Position numbers and translations under genes: made by a program
Assembly (NCBI GenBank): GCA_035651595.1
Contig: DASRFJ010000039.1
Coordinates: 1-15,191 of the forward strand
From: JAFARZ01 sp035651595
GTDB taxonomy: Bacteria > Actinomycetota > Actinomycetes > Streptosporangiales > Streptosporangiaceae
Length of the DNA stretch: 15,191 nt
Reading direction: 5' to 3'
Notes under the pieces: generated by a model
Seen by the model: only the letters and a program-made list of their open reading frames with translations
The model's database searches: none
Told to the model about the DNA's origin: nothing
Shown: piece by piece, positions 1 to 6,170 of the stretch
Numbering within the stretch: the stretch's first letter is position 1
Layout: the number at the start of each line of letters is the position of its first letter

Positions 1-370
1 CGGGGTGCTGGCCGGTGAGCGCGGCCTGGACGGTGGGGAAGGTAGCGAGGTGCTGCCCTGTCCCGGTGGCCAGCAAGACGCTGGCCACGCCGGGTGCCGG
101 GGAGGCCAGGCGCAGCCACCCGCCGAGCAGCCTGGCGCGCCGTGCGGTGCCGACCAGGACGGCAACCCCGCTGGCGTCGGTGTACCCGGCCGCTGACAGG
201 TCGATGATGAGCCGGCTGGCGGCGGGATTCAGCAAGCCGAGGAGCTGCTCGCGCAGGGCGGGAGCGGACGTGATGTCGAGTTCCCCGCTGAGGACGGCGA
301 CGGTGCAGCCGCCGTGCTCTGGCCGGGAGGTCAGGCTGAGGCCGCGATCATGGGCCGCCAGGTTGTCCAT
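1..370 (-). CDS. STAS-domain anti-sigma factor antagonist (partial, C-terminus beyond left edge)
   Basis: The minus strand reads open from ATG at 370 to the window edge (123 codons, no stop). The protein begins MDNLAAHDRGLSLTSRPEHG and contains the STAS landmarks: a strand-turn ending in SGELDITSAP (about residues 29-38), a strand reading LIIDLSA (about 56-62), and the loop-helix YTDASGVAVLVGTARRAR near residues 65-82. Proteins of this family (SpoIIAA, RsbV, BldG) bind an anti-sigma kinase in the cytoplasm and release a sigma factor, and are switched by phosphorylation of a Ser in the D-S-S/T-G loop. Here the loop is D-A-S-G, so the residue aligned with SpoIIAA Ser58 is Ala, although the next Ser is kept. 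Only a weak ribosome site (GGAAATGCC before ATG) is seen. A possible small gene lies 44 nt upstream on the same strand. Family assignment is firm; partner and sigma factor are unknown. Confidence 0.85.
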   Translation of the reverse strand, partial: MDNLAAHDRGLSLTSRPEHGGCTVAVLSGELDITSAPALREQLLGLLNPAASRLIIDLSAAGYTDASGVAVLVGTARRARLLGGWLRLASPAPGVASVLLATGTGQHLATFPTVQAALTGQHP

Positions 371-414
371 GGCATTTCCGATCAAGGTAACCGGGCCAGG
401 CCCCGCGGGGTGCG

Positions 415-645
415 TCAGGGCGCGGTCCGCGTAGACGGCCTGGTGCCGGCGGGGCTACGGGCGGCGGGGGGTTCTGCGCGCATCTTGCCCAGCGGCATCA
501 TCGCCCGGCGCCATCTGCTGCCCGCGGGCCGCGGCGCGCGGGCGCTGGTGACCTCCGATGGCATCGGCGGGACGGGCGCCGTCCGGGGACGGCTGCGCGG
601 GGGTGCCCGGCCGCGGATAACAGGTGCGGCGGCTGGCTGGGTCAT
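415..645 (-). CDS. Small Arg/Pro-rich hypothetical protein upstream of the STAS gene
   Basis: A 76-codon frame on the minus strand begins at ATG 645 behind a very good Shine-Dalgarno (GAGGAG, then AACACC, then ATG) and ends with TGA at 417-415, 44 nt before the STAS gene on the same strand. The product (MTQPAAAPVIRG...) is strongly basic, rich in Pro, Ala and Arg, with no membrane segment, signal peptide or domain I recognise. Composition like this is easily produced by chance in GC-rich DNA. The ribosome site is the main argument for translation, and co-orientation with the STAS gene is the second. It could also be a leader peptide, or the 5' end of a gene whose frame has been lost. Low confidence. 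Confidence 0.35.
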   Translation of the reverse strand: MTQPAAAPVIRGRAPPRSRPRTAPVPPMPSEVTSARAPRPAGSRWRRAMMPLGKMRAEPPAARSPAGTRPSTRTAP

Positions 646-672
646 GGTGTTCTCCTCGGGGCAGGCGGATTC

Positions 673-732
673 GCCGCAGCGTCGCCGGCGGCTGCCGGGT
701 TTGCGGCGGGCAGCCGGCCGGGACGCTGCGGC
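673..732. other. 60-nt nested hairpin in the leader of the minus-strand genes
   Basis: A perfect 11-bp inverted repeat (GCCGCAGCGTC at 673-683, GACGCTGCGGC at 722-732) encloses a second perfect 8-bp repeat (CGGCTGCC at 689-696, GGCAGCCG at 709-716), with a short internal loop between them and a 12-nt terminal loop. It lies about 27 nt upstream of the ATG at 645 on the minus strand, so it could fold in that transcript's 5' leader. There is no U-tract on either strand. Some stems arise by chance at this GC content, but two nested perfect stems in 60 nt are more than usual. Confidence 0.5.
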
Positions 733-1075
733 GGGTGATGGGAATGCCCGCGGGCGCTAGCCGACCCCCAGCGCTGCGGGCGCCGGCCGGGGCCCGCGGG
801 CCAGGGCTGACCCCGCTGAGGTCTGGATCTGGCTGGCACTCATCGTGCCACCGCTGCCGTCAGGCCCGGATTGGGGCCCTGGCAGCTTCCATCATCAGGC
901 ACCGGCGTAGCTAGCAGAGACGAGACGCGGCGTTGCGAGCGCTGTGAACACCGGTGGTCATGATGACCGCGCCAGTGTGGCATGCGCTCCTCCGGTAGCC
1001 CCGGGAAGCTGGCCGCCGTCTGTGGCCTACGTCCGGTACTTGCTCTCAACCTATACCTGTAGCGGATAACTAGCA
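733..1075. other. Non-coding stretch, no gene supported
   Basis: Frames on both strands here are Arg/Pro-rich with no recognisable protein and no convincing ribosome site. One small hairpin is visible (TGGCAC at 834-839, GTGCCA at 845-850). The right end must hold the promoter of the winged-helix gene that begins at 1076, and the sequence just before it (GCGGATAACTAGC) is AT-richer than the surroundings, but no clear -35/-10 pair can be assigned. Confidence 0.4.
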
Positions 1076-1387
1076 ATGATTTTCCGGAAACTGTATGCTT
1101 CAAAGGTGGCGAGCTGGAGTTTCCTGACCAACCACGCCCAGGTCCTGCTGTGCGTTGCCCGTGACCCCGGCGTGCGGCTGCGTGACATCGCGGCCAGCCT
1201 GGACATCACCGAACGCGGCGCCTTCGGCATCCTCGCGGACCTGGCCGAGGCCGGGTACGTGGTGAAGGAGAAGAACGGCCGCCGCAACCGCTACCACGTT
1301 CAGGCGCACCTCCCGCTGCCAGAGCCCGTCGGCAGGGAACGCACCGTCGGCGAGGTCCTGGCCATCCTGACCGGCACGGACGCGTGA
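1076..1387 (+). CDS. Winged helix-turn-helix (MarR-like) transcriptional regulator
   Basis: This small DNA-binding protein (103 aa from ATG 1076) consists almost entirely of one winged-helix domain. SWSFLTNHAQVLLCVARDPG forms the first helix. RLRDIAASLDITERGAFGILADLAEAGYV is the helix-turn-helix, with ITERGAFGIL as recognition helix, and KEKNGRRNRYHVQ is the wing. The C-terminus (PEPVGRERTVGEVLAIL) is a conserved tail in this actinobacterial family of about 90-110 aa proteins. No sensor domain is present, so its signal is unknown. The start is uncertain: GTG at 1106 (VASWSFL...) fits the usual family start better, but neither candidate has a strong ribosome site. The stop overlaps the next gene (TGATG), so the two are probably co-translated. 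Confidence 0.8.
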   Translation: MIFRKLYASKVASWSFLTNHAQVLLCVARDPGVRLRDIAASLDITERGAFGILADLAEAGYVVKEKNGRRNRYHVQAHLPLPEPVGRERTVGEVLAILTGTDA

Positions 1388-1908
1388 TGCCGGGGCCTGT
1401 GCGGCCACAGCCAGGGATCTGGGTGTCCGGCTCCAGCCGGCCGCGGGCACCCGTGCGCATGGTGACGACGCGCAAGGCGGCTGAGAACATGGCCGCCGAG
1501 CAGGTCCGGGAGGCCGTCACAGCCGTCCGGGCGGAGGCTACTGCCGCCAATTCCCGGGCCGAGTCCGCCAGCCCCGAGGTTGAGCGAGTGCGTCAGGTCT
1601 ACGATCATGAGGGCTCTGCCGTGGCCATCGTCGGAGAACTCACCGACAATCCGTCAACCTCGATCACCAACAGCGCCGGGAGAGTGTGCTACCTGCTGCG
1701 CACCGAGTACGGACCGGGCGTGATCGTGATCCAATATCACCCCGGCAGCAAAGCCACCTGGTCAACGGTTATCTCACCGCCAGACACCAAGCCGGCGTGG
1801 GGGCAACTCACTCAGGCTGAATCCGAGATGCTCGCCGGAGAGCCGCTGAAGACCTGGGCCGAAGCTGATTACATCATTGCGAACCTGACCGGAAGAGATC
1901 GCCTGTAG
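1387..1908 (+). CDS. Hypothetical protein with N-terminal coiled coil, coupled to the regulator
   Basis: The frame opens at ATG 1387, inside the stop codon of the winged-helix gene (TGATG), and runs 173 aa. The first 24 residues look like non-coding composition, so an internal ATG at 1459 (MVTTRKAAENM) or 1489 may be the true start. After that comes an Ala/Glu-rich helix likely to form a coiled coil (AAEQVREAVTAVRAEATAAN, extending through VERVRQVYD). A compact alpha/beta-looking domain follows (EGSAVAIVGELTDNPSTS, VCYLLRTEYGPGVIVIQYH) with an acidic C-terminal helix (AEADYIIANL). No signal peptide, membrane segment or known domain is recognised. The overlap suggests a role linked to the upstream regulator, for example as ligand sensor or partner; that is inference only. 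Confidence 0.6.
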   Translation: MPGPVRPQPGIWVSGSSRPRAPVRMVTTRKAAENMAAEQVREAVTAVRAEATAANSRAESASPEVERVRQVYDHEGSAVAIVGELTDNPSTSITNSAGRVCYLLRTEYGPGVIVIQYHPGSKATWSTVISPPDTKPAWGQLTQAESEMLAGEPLKTWAEADYIIANLTGRDRL

Positions 1909-2235
1909 GTCCGCCGCGTTCAGGGGCTCGGCATCGGAACGGCCATTTGCCTACGACACGTGTCCAGTGCTCCCGGCCTGAGGAACTTCCGCCCGCTCCC
2001 GGCGGGCAGGCCAACGTCCAGCCCAAGGGACGACAGCGAGCAGGCATCCTGAAATGCCAGGTCAGCACCCAGACGCCGAGCAGGACGGTCAGCACACCGC
2101 GCCCTATGGGTGCCGAGAATACTGTCACCGGTTCTGATCTGGATCTTTGTGTTCTCGCGATCGCATGCTGGAGGAAGGTCAGCGGGTTGTTTCGCGATGG
2201 CAAAGGGAGGGGTTCAACGGGGCTGGTGAGGGGCC
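1909..2235. other. Intergenic stretch without a supported gene
   Basis: No convincing plus-strand gene is seen between the coiled-coil protein and the recombinase relic. On the minus strand one frame contains a hydrophobic segment (GRGVLTVLLGVWVLTW, about 2060-2107) inside an otherwise unlikely sequence. This might be a remnant of a membrane protein but has no start signal. The last bases hold the purine-rich ribosome site (GTGAGGGGCC) of the recombinase relic. Confidence 0.35.
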
Positions 2236-3136
2236 GTGTTCCGGCGGTGCGGGTGCACCGATCCGGTGACGGGTCGGCAGTACGGGTCGCGGTGTCCGCG
2301 GCTGGCGGCGGGTGGTTGTCATGGGAGCTGGTATGTGCGGCTGGAGCTGCCGGGCGGGCTGGACGGGCGGCGCCGCCGGATCCGGCGCGGCGGGTACCCG
2401 TCCCACAAGGCCGCGCTGGCGGTGCTGGCCCGGCTGCGGAATCCGAAGACCGGGCAGGCGGCCGGGGTGGTGACGGTGGGGGACTGGCTAGCGCACTGGC
2501 TGGCGCACTGGCTGGTCTCCCGCACCTCCCCGGCCGCCTCCATGGTCCGCGGCTACGCGGCGCATGTCCGTCTCTACCTCGGCCCGTACCTGGGGGAGGT
2601 GCTGCTGGCGGAGCTGACGGTGGGGCAGGTGCAGGCGATGTTCACCGTGATCATCCGCCTGCACCAGGCGCTCGGCACCCCGGTGGCGGCGGCGACCTTG
2701 ACCCGGATCCGCGCCACGCTGCGCGGCGCTGAACGCGGCGATCCTGCGGGGCCTGATCGACGACAACCCGGCAGCTAAAGCCGAGTCGCCGCGGGCGCGG
2801 CGCCCACGGGCTGTGGTGTGGACGCCGTACCGGGTGGGGCAGTGGCGCCGGTCGGGGGAACGGCCCCCGGTTGCGGTGTGGACCACCGTCCAGACCGCGA
2901 AGTTCCTGGACTCGGTCCGGTGGCACCGGCTGTACGCCGCCTATCACCTGATCGCGCTGCGCGGGCTGCGGCGCGCTGAGGCGGCCGGGCTGCGCTGGTG
3001 TGACGTGGACCTGGACGGCAAGACCGCGGTGATCAGCCAGCAGCTGCAGCAGTACGACGGGCGGCTGGCGGTGTGCCCGCCGAAGACCCCGCACAGCACC
3101 CGGGTCATCGCGCTGGGGAGGTCTCCCGGCATTTAG
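2236..3136 (+). pseudogene. Tyrosine recombinase (phage-type integrase), frameshifted and C-terminally truncated
   Basis: From GTG 2236 (behind GAGGGG) the frame encodes an actinobacterial integrase N-terminus: a Cys-rich AP2-like segment (RRCGCTDPVTG, GSWYVRLELP, RRRIRRGGYPSHKAAL), then the SAM-like core-binding domain (VGDWLAHWL, RGYAAHVRLYLGPYLGEVLL, AELTVGQVQAMF). Near 2725 the frame breaks. The expected continuation LNAAILRGLIDDNPA is found in another frame from about 2729, consistent with loss of 2 bp from a CG run. That frame continues to the first catalytic Arg region (LIALRGLRRAEAAGLRWCDV) and stops at about 3136, right after a motif (HSTRVIAL) that normally precedes the rest of the catalytic domain. 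The His-x-x-Arg and the nucleophilic Tyr are absent. Active integrases of this type are about 380-450 aa and cut and join DNA at att sites; this copy cannot. It marks a past mobile-element integration. Confidence 0.85.
2491..2514 (+). repeat. 12-bp in-frame tandem duplication inside the recombinase relic
   Basis: GCGCACTGGCTG occurs twice head to tail (2491-2502 and 2503-2514), preceded by a partial third copy (ACTGGCTA). It makes the peptide read WLAHWLAHWL where related integrases usually have a single such unit, so it looks like slippage duplication in a gene no longer under selection. It keeps the reading frame. Confidence 0.75.
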
Positions 3137-3470
3137 CCGCTGCCTCAGCCCAGTCCGGCCCGATGCATGTCATCTAGCAGGCCAGGCCAACGCAAGTGAC
3201 CGAGTCTGGAAACCCACACGCACCGGTTGCCTGATCAACGAATGCCGCCTGGCCTGGTCGCATGACGTAGACGAGGTTTTTCGGCATGCACATGCATAAA
3301 CGATCTTCCGGCGTTGGGGGTACTGAAGACTCTCGGCCGTGTGAATGGTGTGCTTGCCGAGTCTATCTTTTCGCCGGAAATAGGTGTAATCTGAAATATT
3401 TCGTGTTATGCTGCATCTGGTTTTCTGCGGAATTCGTCATAATAGCCCGCGAAGTAACTGCGGAGGAATC
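3137..3470. other. Gene-free junction between recombinase relic and secreted-protein gene
   Basis: No protein is supported here. A 10-bp inverted repeat is present (CAGGCCAGGC at 3178-3187, GCCTGGCCTG at 3247-3256), whose arms lie 59 nt apart. From about 3290 the base composition turns clearly AT-richer than the rest of the window, and this continues into the secreted-protein gene. A Cys-rich 62-codon frame (3286-3474) overlaps the start of that gene but has no ribosome site and is not called. The change of composition right after the recombinase relic suggests a boundary of acquired DNA. Confidence 0.4.
3407..3412 (+). promoter_or_regulatory. Candidate -10 box for the secreted-protein gene
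   Basis: TATGCT fits the actinobacterial TANNNT -10 pattern and lies in an AT-rich stretch 59 nt upstream of the GTG start. The hexamer 17 nt upstream (GTGTAA) is a poor -35, so only the -10 is proposed. Confidence 0.3.
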
Positions 3471-4052
3471 GTGAGGATAAGAGCACTAGTCGCAAGTAGC
3501 TCGGCTCTGATCGCTGCAGTCATTTTCGGAGTAGCCTCCACGTCCACTGCCTCGGCCGCGTCGCCCCATGGGAACGCGGCGGCAGGTGCCTGGGCAGTGA
3601 ACGCGGGAGTGTTCAAGAAGTCTGTCGGGCGCATCGCCGCTGAGTCGGCCTGGTCCGAGACCGCCAGCACGCCCAAGAACGGTCAGTGCGCAGGCACCTG
3701 GGGCAACGTCGTGGCGAACGTGGTCTTTCAGAGAGCCAAGACAGGGGGCCTGGCCTGGGGATTCTTCCTGACCAAGGTCGCCAGGGGAAAGCTCGGGGCC
3801 GTGGTCGAGGTGACCATGCCGACCGCCACAATCAACAACAGAGCGATCAATCCGCCTTATTCGCCGCACACTCAGTCAAGTGGTTATAACTTCCATTCCA
3901 GCCTGAACTACTATACTTTCATCGGGTCTCGTACTAGGCACGTAATCAAAACCGGCGACAAGCTACTTCTTTACTGGGTAATCTTCGGCTCCTCGGGCGA
4001 GGGTGCCTACCGGTACGTTCGCTGCACCATCCCCAAGCCGGGAGCCCACTAG
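3471..4052 (+). CDS. Secreted protein of unknown function (Sec signal peptide)
   Basis: GTG 3471 is chosen because it follows a strong ribosome site (GGAGGAATC, then GTG) and begins a typical signal peptide: Arg2 and Arg4, a hydrophobic core (LVASSSALIAAVIFGVAS), then TASA-A with likely cleavage after residue 29 or 30. An upstream in-frame ATG at 3408 would put unrelated residues ahead of the signal. The mature protein (about 163 aa) has two Cys, at about 73 (GQCAGTW) and 185 (RYVRCTIP), which could form one disulfide. It is rich in Ser, Thr, Asn and aromatics and looks beta-rich (NYYTFIGSR, LLLYWVIFGSSG). No catalytic motif or named domain is recognised. The gene is more AT-rich than its neighbours, stands alone, and is followed by strong hairpins, so it is probably a single transcription unit acquired by transfer. 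Its substrate or role is unknown. Confidence 0.75.
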   Translation: MRIRALVASSSALIAAVIFGVASTSTASAASPHGNAAAGAWAVNAGVFKKSVGRIAAESAWSETASTPKNGQCAGTWGNVVANVVFQRAKTGGLAWGFFLTKVARGKLGAVVEVTMPTATINNRAINPPYSPHTQSSGYNFHSSLNYYTFIGSRTRHVIKTGDKLLLYWVIFGSSGEGAYRYVRCTIPKPGAH

Positions 4053-4058
4053 ACGCCA

Positions 4059-4078
4059 CTAGCGCTCTGCGGCGCTAG
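4059..4078. terminator. Small hairpin after the secreted-protein gene, flanked by direct repeats
   Basis: CTAGCGC (4059-4065) pairs with GCGCTAG (4072-4078) around a 6-nt loop, a few bases after the stop codon at 4052. The motif CTAGACGCC occurs at 4049-4057 and again at 4075-4083, so the short region is both inverted- and direct-repeat rich. Confidence 0.4.
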
Positions 4079-4090
4079 ACGCCGCACATC

Positions 4091-4130
4091 TAAACGCCGC
4101 GGACAGCAAGCCAGTGTCCGCGGGCGTTTA
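4091..4130 (+). terminator. Strong hairpin, probable transcription terminator
   Basis: TAAACGCCGCGGACA (4091-4105) pairs with TGTCCGCGGGCGTTTA (4115-4130) with one bulged G and a 9-nt loop. This 15-bp stem is the strongest simple hairpin in this part of the window and lies about 40 nt after the secreted-protein stop. There is no run of T after it, which is common for actinobacterial terminators. Confidence 0.65.
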
Positions 4131-4179
4131 CGCTGGGCGCTCACATTCCGCGCCCACAATTCCAGGACGGACGCGGCGC

Positions 4180-4185
4180 TATACT
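4180..4185 (+). promoter_or_regulatory. -10 box placed for a leaderless transcript
   Basis: TATACT at 4180-4185 is a near-ideal -10 hexamer ending 6 nt before the ATG at 4192. That spacing puts the expected transcription start on or next to the A of the ATG, and there is no Shine-Dalgarno. Leaderless mRNAs with this geometry are well known in actinomycetes. No clear -35 is visible. Confidence 0.55.
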
Positions 4186-4191
4186 TATGAT

Positions 4192-4815
4192 ATGGGAAAT
4201 AAAGTACCTCCTAGCGGTAAGCCCCGGCGCGGGCGAGGGTCCGGTGCCCTGGACGCGGCCGACCGCGGTGGCGTGGCTGGTTCGCAGGGAGGGGGCTTCT
4301 TCCGGCGGCCCGAGGAAATGCTCGCCGCGATCGGAGCTGAGGCTGGCGCTGAAACGGAGGAAGCTGTCCGGCGCTTCGCCGAGCTCGCGAGGAACCCTCG
4401 GTCTCTGACGGACGACGCGCGGAGTCAGCTTCATGCCAATCTCGCTCCCGTGCTGCGCGACATCAGGGTGACGGGCGCGATCGTGCCGGATGTCCGGGAG
4501 GAAGCGCATGAAGACCTCGGTGCCGACATGGTGAGCGCCTGGATCCAGAGGCCTGATGGCATCGTCGGCACGGGCGTCCGGGTCGATATGACCCTTCCCC
4601 CCGAGGAGCGGCTGGCGGATATCGCGGAGCAGCTCCAGGAATGGGAGATGGAGGAACTAGCAGCCGCCGACCGTTCAGCCACATGGCCGGAGTGTCCTGA
4701 GCACCCGGGCTCCCATCCCCTCTCGCCCCGGGTTCAGGATGGCGCAGCGGTGTGGTGCTGCCCGAGAACAGGGCACGTGGAGTATCCCATCGGAGGCGTG
4801 ACAACCACCCGGTGA
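4192..4815 (+). CDS. Hypothetical protein with C-terminal Cys/His (zinc-finger-like) tail, leaderless start
   Basis: ATG 4192 is preferred over the longer frame from 4114 because a -10 box sits 6 nt upstream and the extra N-terminal residues overlap the terminator hairpin. The 207-aa product starts with a Gly/Arg/Pro-rich disordered segment (MGNKVPPSGKPRRGRGSG). A helical middle follows (RPEEMLAAIGAEAG, AVRRFAELARNP, DARSQLHANLAPVL), then a segment resembling a small alpha/beta domain (SAWIQRPDGIVGTGVRVDM). The tail is Cys168-x2-His171, His175, Cys189-Cys190 and His195 (WPECPEHPGSHPLSPRV, then AVWCCPRTGHVEYPIG). Tails of the type 'WPxCPxHPHPLxPRVxDGxAVWxCPxTG' recur in actinobacterial hypothetical proteins and look able to bind zinc. 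No enzymatic motif is seen and the function is unknown. Confidence 0.7.
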   Translation: MGNKVPPSGKPRRGRGSGALDAADRGGVAGSQGGGFFRRPEEMLAAIGAEAGAETEEAVRRFAELARNPRSLTDDARSQLHANLAPVLRDIRVTGAIVPDVREEAHEDLGADMVSAWIQRPDGIVGTGVRVDMTLPPEERLADIAEQLQEWEMEELAAADRSATWPECPEHPGSHPLSPRVQDGAAVWCCPRTGHVEYPIGGVTTTR

Positions 4816-4825
4816 ACCCGATGGT

Positions 4826-5110
4826 CTACCTTGTGCCGCTGAGGGCTTCCCGAAGCTGACCAGCGGTGGGCGATCGCCAGGAACCTGCTGGACGGTACCG
4901 GCTACGATGCTGCCAGCAGCATCGCGCCGCACGGCGTATCCGCGGCGAGAGCGTGCACCGGGTCGGGGCCGCCGGGCCGCCGGGCGCCTTATCCAGCAAG
5001 GTGGTCAGCGTGAACAGCCCGATCGCGGCGATGACCTCGACGGCGGGCACGAACCACAAGCCGGTGCGCAGCACCTCGCGCCGCCAGTGGGAGGCGAGTA
5101 CCGGTGACAT
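4826..5110 (-). CDS. Small membrane protein, possibly an N-terminal remnant of a DUF2254 protein
   Basis: ATG 5110 (behind GGGAG, then CTCAC, then ATG) starts MSPVLASHWRREVLRTGLWF, followed by a clear membrane segment (WFVPAVEVIAAIGLFTLTTLL). This basic helix plus 'LWFVPA' transmembrane start resembles the N-terminus of DUF2254 integral membrane proteins, which are normally over 400 aa. After the first helix the frame turns into Arg/Cys/Ser-rich sequence of low plausibility and stops at 4826 after 94 aa. The rest of DUF2254 is not found in the neighbouring frames. It is therefore either a degraded relic or a short one-helix protein. The start signal looks intact. Confidence 0.4.
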   Translation of the reverse strand: MSPVLASHWRREVLRTGLWFVPAVEVIAAIGLFTLTTLLDKAPGGPAAPTRCTLSPRIRRAARCCWQHRSRYRPAGSWRSPTAGQLREALSGTR

Positions 5111-5191
5111 GTGAGCTCCCTGGTAGGACCGCGCCGACCAGACTTCCCGGCTCACCTGTTACCTGGCTGATTATCCCAGCATGCGGCCTGT

Positions 5192-5662
5192 ATGCAAACC
5201 GTGAGCGTCAGGCCTGGCAGGAATACCCGGCCTGGCGGAGCCGCTGGTGGCTGTGTGCCTGCGGTGACCGGGATCTGGATGGCAGTGGCGGGCGCGGTCG
5301 CGGCGCTGGCCGGTTTGTCGGGGTTGCGGCGGATCCGGCGGCTGCGTGCGACCGGGCTGACCGCCTGGGCTGTCGCGGTGCCCCGGCCCGTTTCCGCGGA
5401 CCGGCGGCGCGGCCGAGCGGGCCGTGTGCCGTTGCAGTACGAGCTGGCCGATAGGCGCGTCCTGGAGCGGGTCGTGTTCGTAACGGGGAAGACGGCGGCG
5501 TCACTGCGCGCTGGCGAGAAGGTGCTCCTGTGGTATGACCCTGGCGATCCGCGGGACGTTCTTGTCTCCGGCCGGGAGGGAAGGATCTCCGATACGGTGC
5601 TGGTTATCGCCGGGATGCTGTTCATCCTCGCCGGGGCGGGAATTGCGGTGTTCACCGCCTGA
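5192..5662 (+). CDS. DUF3592 family membrane protein
   Basis: The protein (156 aa from ATG 5192) has the DUF3592 layout: an N-terminal membrane helix (AVTGIWMAVAGAVAALAGLS), a basic turn (LRRIRRLRATGLTAWAVAV), a small extramembrane beta domain (VPLQYELADRRVLERVVFV, LRAGEKVLLWYDPGDPRDVLV), and a second C-terminal helix (SDTVLVIAGMLFILAGAGIAVF). The motif GEKVLLWYDPGDPRDVLV is characteristic, since 'G..V.V.YDP.DP....V' is the family signature. The first 20-25 residues look poorly conserved; GTG 5255 or ATG 5279, just before the first helix, are plausible shorter starts. The molecular function of the family is unknown. The next gene lies 71 nt downstream on the same strand. Confidence 0.75.
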   Translation: MQTVSVRPGRNTRPGGAAGGCVPAVTGIWMAVAGAVAALAGLSGLRRIRRLRATGLTAWAVAVPRPVSADRRRGRAGRVPLQYELADRRVLERVVFVTGKTAASLRAGEKVLLWYDPGDPRDVLVSGREGRISDTVLVIAGMLFILAGAGIAVFTA

Positions 5663-5733
5663 CGGGTTTGCTAGTGACCTCGGCCTGCTGGCAAGTTATG
5701 GTCGGCATGTGATCGTCGCGGTCGCGCTCGGGC

Positions 5734-6141
5734 GTGATCTTGTTCATCGTGGCCGGGCTGGCCTGGACTGCCCGCCTGGTCCATGTGGGGAACCTGGACG
5801 CGCTGGCGCTGGCGGAGAAGACTGCCTCGCCGGTGCCTGCCTCGGCGCTGGACTGGCCAGAGCTCCGGCTGTCGGCTGTCGTGGCTCAGCCGGGTGAGCA
5901 GTCTCTTGTTCTGTTGCATGTCGGCTGGCCCGCTCATCCGCGGCGGACAGCGACGCTGCTGGTGGCTCTCGACGAGGATGGCCGGCGGCCGTTGTCGTTG
6001 CTGTCGCAGTGGTGTGCTGGTGCGGCTCCGGTCTCACCGGTCCGGGGAGATGGCGCCGAGCTGGAGCTTCGCCGGTGGCAGAGCCTTGAGCGGGTGCACG
6101 CCGTCCTCATCGCTGAGGACATCCGGTCAGGGGCAGCGTGA
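5734..6141 (+). CDS. Short membrane-anchored protein of unknown function
   Basis: A 135-aa frame begins at GTG 5734, the first possible start after an in-frame TGA at 5710, with no clear ribosome site. An N-terminal hydrophobic segment (ILFIVAGLAWTARLVHVG) could be a signal anchor. The remainder is a soluble, beta-looking domain (LRLSAVVAQPGEQSLVLLHVGW, TATLLVALDEDGRRPLSLL, ELELRRWQSLERVHAVLIAED) with one Cys. Codon pattern is that of a real gene. It follows the DUF3592 gene closely and ends 29 nt before the convergent kdpE. I do not recognise the family. Confidence 0.55.
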   Translation: MILFIVAGLAWTARLVHVGNLDALALAEKTASPVPASALDWPELRLSAVVAQPGEQSLVLLHVGWPAHPRRTATLLVALDEDGRRPLSLLSQWCAGAAPVSPVRGDGAELELRRWQSLERVHAVLIAEDIRSGAA

Positions 6142-6170
6142 TCGCCGGCGCGGCAGGCGACGCGCGCGGC

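Noticed and set aside
2490..2515. CRISPR-like repeats
   Set aside because: The repeated 12-mer is a head-to-tail duplication inside a coding relic with no spacers; no CRISPR array is present in the window.
3286..3474. Cys-rich 62-codon frame before the secreted protein
   Set aside because: No ribosome site, atypical codons, and overlap with the well-supported GTG start at 3471.
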